From Streptococcus sp. 29887 (lineage in GTDB: Bacteria; Bacillota; Bacilli; Lactobacillales; Streptococcaceae), in the NCBI RefSeq assembly GCF_032595075.1, contig NZ_CP118735.1:1268001-1332000 (forward strand): a DNA stretch of 64,000 nucleotides, read 5' to 3'. This document shows, one piece after another, positions 48,759 to 57,674 of the stretch. The stretch's first letter is position 1. Each line of letters begins with the position of its first letter. The notes beneath the pieces were generated by a model. That model saw only the letters and a program-made list of their open reading frames with translations. It ran no database searches and was not told where the DNA came from. Made by a program: the position numbers and the translations under genes.

Positions 48759-50597
48759 ATGACAGAATTTACTGATTTGGATTTATACTATATGAATTCC
48801 GGTGAGCATACCACTCTTTATGAAAAAATGGGTGCTCATTTGGTGAAGGAGCGCAATAAAATCCTTGGCACTCAATTCCGTGTCTATGCTCCAAATGCTA
48901 GAGAAGTTTTCTTGGTTGGAAACTTTAATGACTGGCAACGAACCCATCCCTTACAGCATGAAATTGACGGTGTATATCAGCTTTATGTTGAAGGTTTGAA
49001 ATCTTTCGAGGACTACAAGTATGTGATTATCACCCACGATGGTCGGGAAATTTACAAGGCTGACCCTTATGCCTTTTTCAGCCAAGAACGTCCCAACACT
49101 GCTTCTACAACCTACAATCCGCGATACAAATTTAAAGACGATCTTTGGATGTACCATCGCGTCAATTACGATTTCAAGGATCAACCTGTTTCTATCTACG
49201 AAGTTCACCTGGGTTCCTGGAAACAGAAGTTTGCCAACAAAAATGAGGGTGGTGCACCACTAGAAGCCTTTTATAACTATAAGGAAATTGCTCCGCTTCT
49301 CATTGAACACGTCAAGGAAAATAACTACACTCACATTGAACTTTTGCCAATCACTGAGCATCCTCTAGATGCATCTTGGGGCTACCAGGTTACAGGTTAT
49401 TACAGCCCTACCAGTCGCTATGGCAAGCCAGATGAACTCAAGTATTTGGTTGATCAATGTCACCAGGCTGGAATTGGGGTCATTCTGGATTGGGTTCCAC
49501 TTCATTTTTGTAAGGATGCCCATGGCCTCTATCAATTTGACGGTAGTTGGCTCTACGAATACCCGCACGAACAAGACCGCGAAAATCACCAGTGGGGAAC
49601 AGCTAACTTTGATTTAGGTAAGGGCTTGACGCGTTCTTTCCTTCTGTCTAATCTCAAATACTGGTTGGAAAACTTCCATTTTGACGGAATCCGGGTGGAT
49701 GCCCTGTCCTACCTGCTCTACTGGCGTGGGGAAACGGAAGATGACAAGATTAACCATGGAGCGATTGATTTTATCAAACGTGTCAACGCCATGGTTCACA
49801 CCGACTATAAGGGTGTTATGATGATTGCAGAAGATTCTTCAAGTTTCCCTAAGGTAACCCATCCTCTCGAAGACGGTGGTATCGGTTTTGATATGAAATG
49901 GGATTTGGGCTGGATGAATGATACCTTGAAATTTGTTGAACGTCCGTCCGTCTATCGTAAATACCATTCAAATGAAATCACTTTCGGCATGTACTACAAC
50001 CAGAATGAACAATTTCTCTTGCCATTGTCCCATGATGAAGTGGTTCATGGAAAACTATCTATCATTGATAAAATGAATGGAGATTACGAAGACAAGTTTC
50101 ATTTGGCACGTGTTTACTACAGCTTCTATTTTGCTCATCCAGGTAAGAAATTACTCTTTATGGGCAATGAATGGGGCCACATCCGTGAATGGCATGAATA
50201 CACTGAAATGGACTGGGGACTTAAACTATATCCAATCCATGATTCTTTCTACCAAATGATGAAGACCCTGTCTACTTTCTATCGTGAGCACGATGCATTT
50301 TGGAAATATGATTACCAGGCCTACGATAAAGGATTTAAGTGGGTGAAAATTGATAGCGAAGCTAGTCTATATGCCTTTACGCGAATGAGTGATGACCAAG
50401 AAATCTTGACCATTCATAATTTTAACGATCAAGAATTGTTTGACGTCCACTTGGATTTGCCAGCTGACAGCGAGTACAAACTGGTCTTCTCTTCTAATGC
50501 TATTCCAATGGAAACATTTAGCCTCTATCCAGATGAAAATGGCGCGACAATTACTGTTCCACGCTTGACAAGTTTCTATCTAGAGCGGGTAAAATAA
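48759..50597 (+). CDS. glgB: 1,4-alpha-glucan branching enzyme
   Basis: GH13/CBM48 enzyme making alpha-1,6 branches in glycogen. It is 612 residues from ATG 48759 behind GGGAG; a GTG 13 codons upstream is inside the hairpin. CBM48 region: FRVYAPNAREVFLVGNFNDW. Catalytic regions: FHFDGIRVDAL (nucleophile Asp), MIAEDSS (acid Glu), LSHDEVVHGK (Asp). No glycogen phosphorylase or pullulanase follows, so degradation genes must be elsewhere. Confidence 0.96.
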   Translation: MTEFTDLDLYYMNSGEHTTLYEKMGAHLVKERNKILGTQFRVYAPNAREVFLVGNFNDWQRTHPLQHEIDGVYQLYVEGLKSFEDYKYVIITHDGREIYKADPYAFFSQERPNTASTTYNPRYKFKDDLWMYHRVNYDFKDQPVSIYEVHLGSWKQKFANKNEGGAPLEAFYNYKEIAPLLIEHVKENNYTHIELLPITEHPLDASWGYQVTGYYSPTSRYGKPDELKYLVDQCHQAGIGVILDWVPLHFCKDAHGLYQFDGSWLYEYPHEQDRENHQWGTANFDLGKGLTRSFLLSNLKYWLENFHFDGIRVDALSYLLYWRGETEDDKINHGAIDFIKRVNAMVHTDYKGVMMIAEDSSSFPKVTHPLEDGGIGFDMKWDLGWMNDTLKFVERPSVYRKYHSNEITFGMYYNQNEQFLLPLSHDEVVHGKLSIIDKMNGDYEDKFHLARVYYSFYFAHPGKKLLFMGNEWGHIREWHEYTEMDWGLKLYPIHDSFYQMMKTLSTFYREHDAFWKYDYQAYDKGFKWVKIDSEASLYAFTRMSDDQEILTIHNFNDQELFDVHLDLPADSEYKLVFSSNAIPMETFSLYPDENGATITVPRLTSFYLERVK

Positions 50598-50604
50598 GAG
50601 CATG

Positions 50605-50637
50605 TAAGAATGGAGTTCAAAACTTCATTCTTTTTTG
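50605..50637 (+). terminator. Terminator of the glycogen operon
   Basis: AAGAATGGAGTT/AACTTCATTCTT stem followed by six T. Confidence 0.85.
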
Positions 50638-50642
50638 TATGC

Positions 50643-50673
50643 AAAAACAACCACCGTTTCCGATGATTGTTTG
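50643..50673 (-). terminator. Terminator of the amino-acid binding protein gene
   Basis: AAACAATCATCG/CGGTGGTTGTTT stem with TTTTTGC on the minus strand. It lies a few bases from the converging glgB terminator. Confidence 0.75.
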
Positions 50674-50679
50674 TCTGAC

Positions 50680-51489
50680 TTATTCAACAGCTGTATAAGT
50701 TGCTGCTTTTTCAAGGAAGGTATCAAATTCGCCACTTGCTTTCACTTCTGCGATGACCTTGTCAATCTCAGTTTTTAGGTCTGTGCTTCCTTTTGGAAGG
50801 GCGATAACTTTTGAGTTCTCATCAATGGTGGGAAACTGTGCTGATGCAATAGCAAGATCACTATTTTGTGAAACATAACCTGCCGCAACTGGAGAATCCA
50901 TCAAGACTGCTTCTACCTTGCCAGTTTTCAATTCATTTACCGCTTCACCCATTTGTGTCAATGAAACAATTTTGGCATCTGCCATATTTTCTTTTGCATA
51001 TGTTTCCTGAGTTGAACCTTTTTGAACAGCCAAGGATTTTCCTGCAAGTGCATCAACACTTGAGATGGTTTCAGCATTTTCTTTCTTAACAAGTAGAACG
51101 TCAGCGATTTGGTAATAGCTTTCTGAGAAGTCAAAAACTTTTGCACGTTCTTCAGAGTAAGATAGACCAGCGATTGCAATGTCAGCCTTGCCAGATTGGA
51201 CACTGTTCAAAACGTTGTCAAAGCTCATGGCTGATACTTCCAACTTCACACCGAGCTCATCCGCAATTTTTTGTGCCAGCATAATATCTGCTCCAACAAC
51301 TTCGTTTTTGCCATCAACAAGCGTTTGGAATTCAAATGGTGCATAGTCAGGACTTGTCGCTACAACCAAGGTTCCTTTTTCTTTAATTTTCTCGAGTGTT
51401 GATTGGCTTGAAGATGAGCTAGTTGAAGAACAAGCTGCTAGTGTAAATCCAGCTAACAAGGTAGCTGCTAAAGTAAATAGTTTTTTCAT
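50680..51489 (-). CDS. Amino-acid ABC transporter substrate-binding lipoprotein
   Basis: Lipoprotein of 269 residues of binding-protein family 3. Signal peptide with lipobox LAACSS, then the family stretches TSPDYAPFEF, ADIMLAQKIADELGV, VLNSVQSGKADIAIAGLSYSEER and FDFSESYYQ. It binds a polar amino acid; which one is not clear. No permease or ATPase gene is adjacent, so it is an orphan that would use a transporter encoded elsewhere. Confidence 0.92.
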   Translation of the reverse strand: MKKLFTLAATLLAGFTLAACSSTSSSSSQSTLEKIKEKGTLVVATSPDYAPFEFQTLVDGKNEVVGADIMLAQKIADELGVKLEVSAMSFDNVLNSVQSGKADIAIAGLSYSEERAKVFDFSESYYQIADVLLVKKENAETISSVDALAGKSLAVQKGSTQETYAKENMADAKIVSLTQMGEAVNELKTGKVEAVLMDSPVAAGYVSQNSDLAIASAQFPTIDENSKVIALPKGSTDLKTEIDKVIAEVKASGEFDTFLEKAATYTAVE

Positions 51490-51542
51490 TTTTTACCCTC
51501 TTTTTCCTTCTTTATTGAAACGATGTCATTTTTCCTAATGAA

Positions 51543-51572
51543 TCATCGGACCTTGAAAGTAATTTTCTCCAT
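51543..51572 (-). CDS. Possible nine-residue leader peptide of the binding-protein gene
   Basis: Frame MEKITFKVR behind an AGAGGAAG site, in the 105-base leader between the promoter and the lipoprotein gene. No clear attenuator pairing was found, so this may be chance. Confidence 0.25.
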   Translation of the reverse strand: MEKITFKVR

Positions 51573-51602
51573 ATTTTCTTCCTCTTTTCAAAAGATATGT
51601 CT

Positions 51603-51631
51603 AGTATATAGTAATTTTATACACTTGTCAA
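51603..51631 (-). promoter_or_regulatory. Promoter of the binding-protein gene
   Basis: Minus strand TTGACA (51631-51626), 17 bases, TATACT (51608-51603). Confidence 0.85.
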
Positions 51632-51677
51632 CAATTATTTTGTATTTTTATGCGATTTTTTTATTTTTTATTCAAAC

Positions 51678-51711
51678 AAAAAAATTCTAGCCCTTTCATT
51701 AGGGCTAGAAT
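51678..51711 (-). terminator. Terminator of the microcompartment operon
   Basis: ATTCTAGCCCT/AGGGCTAGAAT, a perfect 11-bp stem with T run on the minus strand, 18 bases after the kinase stop. Confidence 0.9.
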
Positions 51712-51728
51712 GGAGGAAATATGTAATT

Positions 51729-52919
51729 TTATGAGATCAATTCCATTGTATCTCTTGCAATCATTAGTTCTTCATTGGTTGGAAGCACAAATAACTTGAT
51801 ACTGGAATCATCTTTACTAATCAGTTTTTTACTACTTTCATTTGCTTCATGATCAAGTTTCACACCGAAAACAGAAAGTTTTTCTGCGACTTTCTCACGT
51901 ATCAATCTGGAATTTTCACCTATTCCTGCTGTGAAAACAATGGCATCTGCTCCACCTAAATCTACCATATAGGTCGCAATGGTATGAGCAATTCGATTGG
52001 TAAACATTTCAATTGCTGTGATGGCTTGAGAATAGCCTTTATGATAGGCTTCTTCAATATCACGCAAATCATTACTAATTTCGGAAACAGCTAATAGGCC
52101 AGACTCTTTATTCAGAATGGCTGTGATTTGACTAGGGGTCAAGCCTTCTTCTTCCATTAGGAAAGGAAGAATGGCTGGGTCAATATCACCACTTCTGGAT
52201 CCCATCATCAGCCCTGCTAAAGGAGTGAAGCCCATGGAAGTATTGATGGATTGTTGCCCCTTAATGGCACAGATACTTGCTCCATTGCCAAGATGACAAC
52301 TGATGACCTTCAACTGATCCGTATCAAGAGCTTGCTGTCTATATACTTCCTTGGTAATTAAAGAAATGTATTTATGGCTGGTGCCATGGAAACCGTATTT
52401 GCGTAAACGGTATTTGTCATAATACTTTCTAGGTAGAGGGTAAAGGTAGTATTCCTCGCTTAAGGTTTGATGAAAGGCTGTATCAAAAACTGCCACATTT
52501 GGAGTATTTGGCAAAAGCTCCTTGAAGGCTTTAATAACCTCTAAGTTTGCTGGATTATGACTTGGAGCTAAGAAGGACAATTCATCAATCTTTGTCAAGA
52601 CACTTTCGTCAACCAAAGCCGATGCCTTAAAATAATCACCACCATGGGCCACACGATGCCCAATTCCAGCAATATCTGCTAAGGATTGTATAATCCCTTT
52701 TTCATCTAATCTTTTTAGTAGATAGTTTACTGCCTCTTTATAACTTGAAAGAACTAGTTTTTCTGTCTCCTTTTGTCCTTTGTAAACCAAAGTAAATGCC
52801 GATTCCGGTTCTCCAATTCTTTCAAATATACCTTTAGCGATGATTTCCTCATCAGGCATGGCTAATAATTGAAATTTTAAAGATGAACTACCAGCATTGA
52901 TTGCAAAAATTTTCCTCAT
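51729..52919 (-). CDS. ackA: Acetate/propionate kinase (AckA/PduW family)
   Basis: Enzyme of 396 residues that makes ATP from an acyl-phosphate. Family marks: FAINAGSSSLKFQL at the start, GHRVAHGGDYF, YGFHGTSHKYIS, SCHLGNGASICA, GLMMGSRSGDIDP and FTAGIGENSRLIRE. ATG 52919 follows AGGACGAG. As the last gene of the pdu-type cluster it most likely works on propionyl-phosphate (the PduW role) or 3-hydroxypropionyl-phosphate; sequence alone does not separate these from acetate. Confidence 0.9.
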   Translation of the reverse strand: MRKIFAINAGSSSLKFQLLAMPDEEIIAKGIFERIGEPESAFTLVYKGQKETEKLVLSSYKEAVNYLLKRLDEKGIIQSLADIAGIGHRVAHGGDYFKASALVDESVLTKIDELSFLAPSHNPANLEVIKAFKELLPNTPNVAVFDTAFHQTLSEEYYLYPLPRKYYDKYRLRKYGFHGTSHKYISLITKEVYRQQALDTDQLKVISCHLGNGASICAIKGQQSINTSMGFTPLAGLMMGSRSGDIDPAILPFLMEEEGLTPSQITAILNKESGLLAVSEISNDLRDIEEAYHKGYSQAITAIEMFTNRIAHTIATYMVDLGGADAIVFTAGIGENSRLIREKVAEKLSVFGVKLDHEANESSKKLISKDDSSIKLFVLPTNEELMIARDTMELIS

Positions 52920-52961
52920 TACTCGTCCTTTCTTCAAACACATTCTGCAATGAGAGAGGGA

Positions 52962-53684
52962 TTAGCCCATTCCCAAGGCTTTAAATACGAATACAGCTAG
53001 AGTTGCACCAACAGTTGGTGCAACAATTGGAATCCAAGCATAGCCCCAATTCGCTCCGCCCTTATTTGGAATAGGTAAGAGGGCATAGGCCAAACGAGGA
53101 CCGAAATCACGCGCAGGGTTGATGGCATAACCCGTTGTTGAACCGAATGACAAGCCGATGGCCATAACTAGGAAAGCAACTACAACAGGAGCAAGACCTA
53201 CTGCAAAACCTGCAGTATTCATCAATAACAAAACGAAAATGAAGAAGAAGGTCGCGATTACTTCACTCAAGAAGTTAAAGGTTGTGTTGGGAATAGCTGG
53301 ACCAGTGGCAAAAATACCGACTGAATTCCCTTCCTCAGCTGTTGTTGCTTGGAAATGTGGATAGTAATGCAAAACAACGATTGCTGCACCAGTAAAGGCG
53401 CCGAGAATTTGTGCAATGATGTAACCTGCCACCATACTCCAATCAAACAAGCCGCCTAAGGCAAAAGCGATTGTGACTGCGGGATTTAGGTGCCCACCTG
53501 TTTCAAAGAAACCAGCAACATAAACACCGCACATTACGGCAAAGCCCCAGGCAAAGATTACAGTTAGAAAACTAGGGGACATATTTTTGGATAGGGCGTG
53601 TTTTAAACTAATTGAGGATCCGAAGCCTGTACCAAAGGCTATCAGAACCATTGTGCCTAAAAATTCACCAATGTATTTCTCCAT
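52962..53684 (-). CDS. pduF: Glycerol/propanediol facilitator (MIP family, PduF-like)
   Basis: Channel of 240 residues with six hydrophobic spans and two half-helices carrying the NPA boxes: HLNPAVTIAF and AINPARDFGPR. The aspartate after the second box marks the glycerol-facilitator branch over water-only aquaporins. Its place in the operon suggests uptake of 1,2-propanediol or glycerol for the dehydratase. Confidence 0.9.
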   Translation of the reverse strand: MEKYIGEFLGTMVLIAFGTGFGSSISLKHALSKNMSPSFLTVIFAWGFAVMCGVYVAGFFETGGHLNPAVTIAFALGGLFDWSMVAGYIIAQILGAFTGAAIVVLHYYPHFQATTAEEGNSVGIFATGPAIPNTTFNFLSEVIATFFFIFVLLLMNTAGFAVGLAPVVVAFLVMAIGLSFGSTTGYAINPARDFGPRLAYALLPIPNKGGANWGYAWIPIVAPTVGATLAVFVFKALGMG

Positions 53685-53705
53685 CGTGAGAATCTCCTTC
53701 TAATA

Positions 53706-54200
53706 TTATTTTAGATTTATTTCTTCAATTGCATACTCGGCAATTGTTTGATCTTCTATAGCGTTGCCGCCACTGATACCAATTGCTCCGATAATCCGTC
53801 CCTTGGAATAAATAGGAATTCCACCTGCTAAACTAACAATCTGACCTTCTGACATTGTTTCTAGTTGAAAGAGCCAATGGTTGGGTTTTGTTAATAGAGC
53901 TAGGTCTTTTGACTGCATTTTCATGCCAACAGCTGTGTAGGCTTTTTTATAGGCCATATCGTAGCTAACCAAAAGGGAATCTTCCATGCGATAGGATAGG
54001 ATTACATGAGCACCTGCATCCACCAGGGTAATCACAACAGGTACTTTCAATTCCTGTGCTTTTTCTCTGGCACGATTTACAATATCAAAAGCTAGGTCAT
54101 AGAGATTTATGCTGTGTAAATCATCTTTTTTTTCTAAGAGCTCTTGACATTTTTGAATGATTCTTTGAATCAGGATTTCATCGATTTGATTTTGTGTCAT
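53706..54200 (-). CDS. GlcG/HbpS-like protein (PduO C-terminal domain type)
   Basis: Protein of 164 residues of the DUF336 (GlcG/HbpS) family, which corresponds to the C-terminal domain of PduO. Marks: VVITLVDAGAHVILSYRME, DMAYKKAYTAVGM and the glycine-rich GGIPIYSKGRIIGAIGISGG. The adenosyltransferase domain of full PduO is absent. Haem or cobalamin binding is known for some relatives. The role here is open. Confidence 0.85.
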   Translation of the reverse strand: MTQNQIDEILIQRIIQKCQELLEKKDDLHSINLYDLAFDIVNRAREKAQELKVPVVITLVDAGAHVILSYRMEDSLLVSYDMAYKKAYTAVGMKMQSKDLALLTKPNHWLFQLETMSEGQIVSLAGGIPIYSKGRIIGAIGISGGNAIEDQTIAEYAIEEINLK

Positions 54201-54223
54201 CTTTTCTCTCCGATTACCTATTT

Positions 54224-54613
54224 CTAAAAGGATGTTTCCAAGGCAGAATCCTGTATCAATGGAGTTCCTTTAACAAGTTTAGCTGCATTAGTCCCTAAAA
54301 TCCTTAAGACACGATTAGACTGGTTTGGATAGTTACTTAAACGATAGAAAAACTGTTCCGTTTGTAAATTTCGATAATGGAGAACAATTTCTCTTTCATT
54401 GATAGCTAAACCAACCGAGAGTGGTGAGGACTGAGCAGCTTGATGGGCCAGAGAAACGATACTTTCCGAAGAAAGCTCTATAGTTTCTTTTAAAAATGGA
54501 ATTCCTTCTTCCTCCATACCAAGCTCTAACTGAGTCAACTTTTCTTCAGGTACCTTTCCCAACTTGTAAATTAGAATAACTGGCTTAGTTGCTTGATAGA
54601 ACATAAGCATCAC
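54224..54613 (-). CDS. pduH: Diol dehydratase reactivase, small subunit
   Basis: Partner of PduG in exchanging damaged cobalamin. Up to 129 residues; the start could be at 54613 (GTG) or at ATG 54604, and all options overlap the end of pduG. Family marks: GMEEEGIPFLKET, HQAAQSSPLSVGLAI and TNAAKLVKGTPL near the C-terminus. Confidence 0.9.
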   Translation of the reverse strand: MMLMFYQATKPVILIYKLGKVPEEKLTQLELGMEEEGIPFLKETIELSSESIVSLAHQAAQSSPLSVGLAINEREIVLHYRNLQTEQFFYRLSNYPNQSNRVLRILGTNAAKLVKGTPLIQDSALETSF

Positions 54614-56438
54614 CCCACTCTTCTTTACAGTATGAAAGTACCAAACCTGTTGCTACTGCATTTCTTGGTCCAGAAGTTCCTCGGATATTTCCTCGACCTG
54701 CCACGATATTGCTCTGAGATAGGGCATCGGTTATCAACTGCGGTACTTCAAAGTCTAAGGCTGAACCACCTACTATAACCACAAATGGAATGTCCCTGAT
54801 GTCCTGCGTCGGACTGACTGTCTTTAAGGCCCGAATGGCGTTGGTCACAAAGACTCTTTCTTTGGCTGTCTGGCGAACAATCTTGATTTTTTCGATAGAA
54901 TAGTCTGTGTCAAGCGGTACTAATTCTCCAGTGTCTTTGACGATGACTACTCGGGCAAATAAATCTCCGCTCAGAGGCTTGTCAAAGAATTGGACACTGC
55001 CATCCTCATGGCGAATATGGAAAATACTTTCTACCTTGGCAAGGGGGTATTTCTTAATATCCTCTGCCAAATGCCTATCTTCAAGACCTAACTCCGTATT
55101 GATGAGCATGGTGACCATATCACCAGCACCAGCTAGGTGAACAGCTTGGATGTCCCCTTTTTGGTTAATAATGGAGGCATCTGTGGAACCAGCCCCAAGG
55201 TCTAGAATAGCCATTGGTTGACTAGTACCTGGTGTTGTTAAAGCTCCAAGAATAGCTGAGTGGGCCTCAGCTCCCCCGATTTCAACAGGTACACCCAATT
55301 CCTTTTCAACTTCCTGAGCAATAAGGGACATCTGTAATCTGTCAGAGTTAACCATGGAGGCAATTCCAACGGCCTGCTCCATTGAAAATTCTCCGGCAAG
55401 ACCACCTTTTACGGTGATAGGAGCAAAAGTATCCACTGCCAGAATATCCTGAATCTTAATCTGATCCAGTTGTTTCTCAGTTAAATTTGCCATGGTAAGC
55501 CGGACTTTCTCAAGCATACCACCCACATTGGTTCCCGCTTCCCCCAGAACATTTTCGATATGTTGAATACGGGAAACATGGTCCATAATGGCTTCTGCAC
55601 CTTTTGAAATATCAACGCTGGTGTTCTGTTGCTGACCAATAATCTTGATAGTTCCTGCTGGAATTGTCCTTGCTTGAACATCTCCTTTTGGTGTTTTTAT
55701 AACAACGGCTGAACGATTTCCAATCAGGGCACGGGCAATCGGAACGACCTGCTTGGTATCTTGTGCATCAAGCTGAAAGACCGTCGCAATACCATAAGGA
55801 TTGGAGAGTTGGGAAATGACTTTACCAACTTCTGCAACCTCAACCGCCGCCAACATTCCTAAAGGCACCTTATCTATATAGGAAATTTCATCTACAATCG
55901 GTATCTTTTTCTCTAAGCGATTATTAACTAAGACACCGTCATCAGCCTGCAAGACTGCACCGACAATCTTATATCCTCTTGAAACATAGGCATTGATAAG
56001 TTGGGCCACCGCATCGAAATCGACTTGCTTAGAAGCCACAACGATATAGCTATCTGTCATTGGCTTATTGATCAAGTCCAAGATGTCAACGGTATAACCA
56101 ACCCCCAACCCAAGTCCACCTGGTGTCCTTGGGTTGTGGCCAATCATGGTAGATTCTGTAATGACAGTTTCCGTAATGGTTTCCATAGCAACATCTCCAA
56201 TTACGGGAGTTGCTTCATTGATACGGATCAAAGAAATATCTTTGATACTAAGATTGGTTGGTTCTAAGAGTAATTTCAGGGACTGATATATGCCATGAAC
56301 ATTTTCTTTTGTTCCCTTGATACCAGTTGTATCTGCAATCGCAGAGGACAGAAACTGGACGGTTCCATTATCGTATAGCTGAGCTAAGGCAGACTCAGTT
56401 GATGAATTTCCAATGTCAATACCGATAATATACTTCAT
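54585..56438 (-). CDS. pduG: Diol dehydratase reactivase, large subunit
   Basis: ATP-dependent reactivating factor of B12-dependent diol/glycerol dehydratase, 617 residues, of the actin-like ATPase fold. N-terminal phosphate loop GIDIGNSSTESALAQL, later LDLGAGSTDASIINQKG, and VGGSALDFEVPQLITDAL. Full length. It overlaps pduH by up to 29 bp, suggesting coupled translation of the complex. Confidence 0.95.
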   Translation of the reverse strand: MKYIIGIDIGNSSTESALAQLYDNGTVQFLSSAIADTTGIKGTKENVHGIYQSLKLLLEPTNLSIKDISLIRINEATPVIGDVAMETITETVITESTMIGHNPRTPGGLGLGVGYTVDILDLINKPMTDSYIVVASKQVDFDAVAQLINAYVSRGYKIVGAVLQADDGVLVNNRLEKKIPIVDEISYIDKVPLGMLAAVEVAEVGKVISQLSNPYGIATVFQLDAQDTKQVVPIARALIGNRSAVVIKTPKGDVQARTIPAGTIKIIGQQQNTSVDISKGAEAIMDHVSRIQHIENVLGEAGTNVGGMLEKVRLTMANLTEKQLDQIKIQDILAVDTFAPITVKGGLAGEFSMEQAVGIASMVNSDRLQMSLIAQEVEKELGVPVEIGGAEAHSAILGALTTPGTSQPMAILDLGAGSTDASIINQKGDIQAVHLAGAGDMVTMLINTELGLEDRHLAEDIKKYPLAKVESIFHIRHEDGSVQFFDKPLSGDLFARVVIVKDTGELVPLDTDYSIEKIKIVRQTAKERVFVTNAIRALKTVSPTQDIRDIPFVVIVGGSALDFEVPQLITDALSQSNIVAGRGNIRGTSGPRNAVATGLVLSYCKEEWGDAYVLSSN

Positions 56439-56465
56439 TCCTTCTTCCTCCTTTCGATTTTCAGA

Positions 56466-56972
56466 TTAGTTATCACCTTTTAGTTTCTTACGGCGTTCAT
56501 AGTGTTCTGCTGCTTCACGGACAAATCCTGAACAGATTTTCGCTCCATAAACATTTTCAAGTTCATTTGCGATGTCCAATAGTTCTTGCTTAGAAGAACG
56601 GTAAGGACGAAGGGCATTATAGATTTCCAATACACGTTCATCTGGTACCTTGGTCAATTCTGCCGCGCGTGAGAAATTGTATTCGATAGCTTCACGACCA
56701 GCATTACGCGCGATTTCACCTTGTTTTAAGAGGATTTCTGGCTTAATCCGCAAGTCTTTTGAAGTGATACTACCATTGACAATATTTTCCAAAGTAATGT
56801 CTTCAAATTTCTTGTTATCACCAACAACAATCCAGTCTGGGTGTTTTTGGGCAATCGGATAGTCTGCTGCAGTAGCTTCTGTACCTTTTGGTAGACCACT
56901 GGTTACAGGTTTGTCGTGTCCATTCATCTCTTCTAAGATTTTTCTTACTAATAGTTCTACTGATTCACTCAT
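56466..56972 (-). CDS. pduE: Diol/glycerol dehydratase, small subunit
   Basis: Gamma subunit, 168 residues. The core SKDLRIKPEILLKQGEIARNAGREAIEYNFSRAAE-type region is recognisable (LRIKPEILLKQGEIA; RAAELTKVPDERVLEIYNALRPYRSS). The N-terminus SVELLVRKILEEMNG is an amphipathic helix of the kind that targets enzymes into microcompartments, joined by a flexible linker. Confidence 0.93.
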   Translation of the reverse strand: MSESVELLVRKILEEMNGHDKPVTSGLPKGTEATAADYPIAQKHPDWIVVGDNKKFEDITLENIVNGSITSKDLRIKPEILLKQGEIARNAGREAIEYNFSRAAELTKVPDERVLEIYNALRPYRSSKQELLDIANELENVYGAKICSGFVREAAEHYERRKKLKGDN

Positions 56973-56996
56973 TTCGATTTCTCCTTGAAGATTTTC

Positions 56997-57662
56997 TTAA
57001 ATCAATTCAATTTCATCAGCTGGACGACCTTTTTCAACAAGCTTGGTTTCTTTGATATGAAGCAAGGCTGAATAGGCTTGGTACTTAGGACGAGCCATTT
57101 GGTCATTCAAGGTTGGAACAGGGTTTGGTGTTTCACCTTTGGCATATTTAGCAGCATTTTTACCAATTAAACGATAGGTATCTGCTGTCAGCAGTGGTGC
57201 TTGTGGGAAGAGTTCTAAGTTACTCAATGGTGGTAAAGCTCTTTGGTGAATAACAGTTGTTCCTTTAGACTGAATACCGATTGAAATACCTGAACCAGAT
57301 AGGTGATCGCCTTCTACTGCCACAAAGGCAACGTCTGATGAACGATAAACCTTGACAACACGCGCTTTCAAGCCTTCTTCTTCAATACCTGCAATCACTT
57401 GTCGTAACACTTCGGTATGAGGGATATCAACCATGGTCTTGGTTTGTTGTGTGCCAAAAGCAGGACCAACTGCAATAACCACTTCATCAACAGATTGGCT
57501 TGGTTTGGCAACGCCAATGGTGCGAACAACAGCCTTTTCTGGCAGGACTTCTTTCTTGGTAGTTGTAGTAGTTTGAGTTGCAGGAGTAGGATTTGTCAGG
57601 CCAACTTCCTTGATTACTTCTGCAATAATGGAACGTAGTACGTCCTCATTGATGGTTGTCAT
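56997..57662 (-). CDS. pduD: Diol/glycerol dehydratase, medium subunit
   Basis: Beta subunit, 221 residues. Core marks: [49 protein letters not shown] and [18 protein letters not shown]. The N-terminal helix [15 protein letters not shown] plus a Thr-rich linker is a predicted encapsulation peptide. AGGAGG precedes the ATG. Confidence 0.94.
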   Translation of the reverse strand: MTTINEDVLRSIIAEVIKEVGLTNPTPATQTTTTTKKEVLPEKAVVRTIGVAKPSQSVDEVVIAVGPAFGTQQTKTMVDIPHTEVLRQVIAGIEEEGLKARVVKVYRSSDVAFVAVEGDHLSGSGISIGIQSKGTTVIHQRALPPLSNLELFPQAPLLTADTYRLIGKNAAKYAKGETPNPVPTLNDQMARPKYQAYSALLHIKETKLVEKGRPADEIELI

Positions 57663-57674
57663 AATGATTACCTC

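Noticed and set aside
51490..51600. T-box or other riboswitch in the binding-protein leader
   Set aside because: The leader is only about 105 bases, and I see no T-box sequence or terminator pair.
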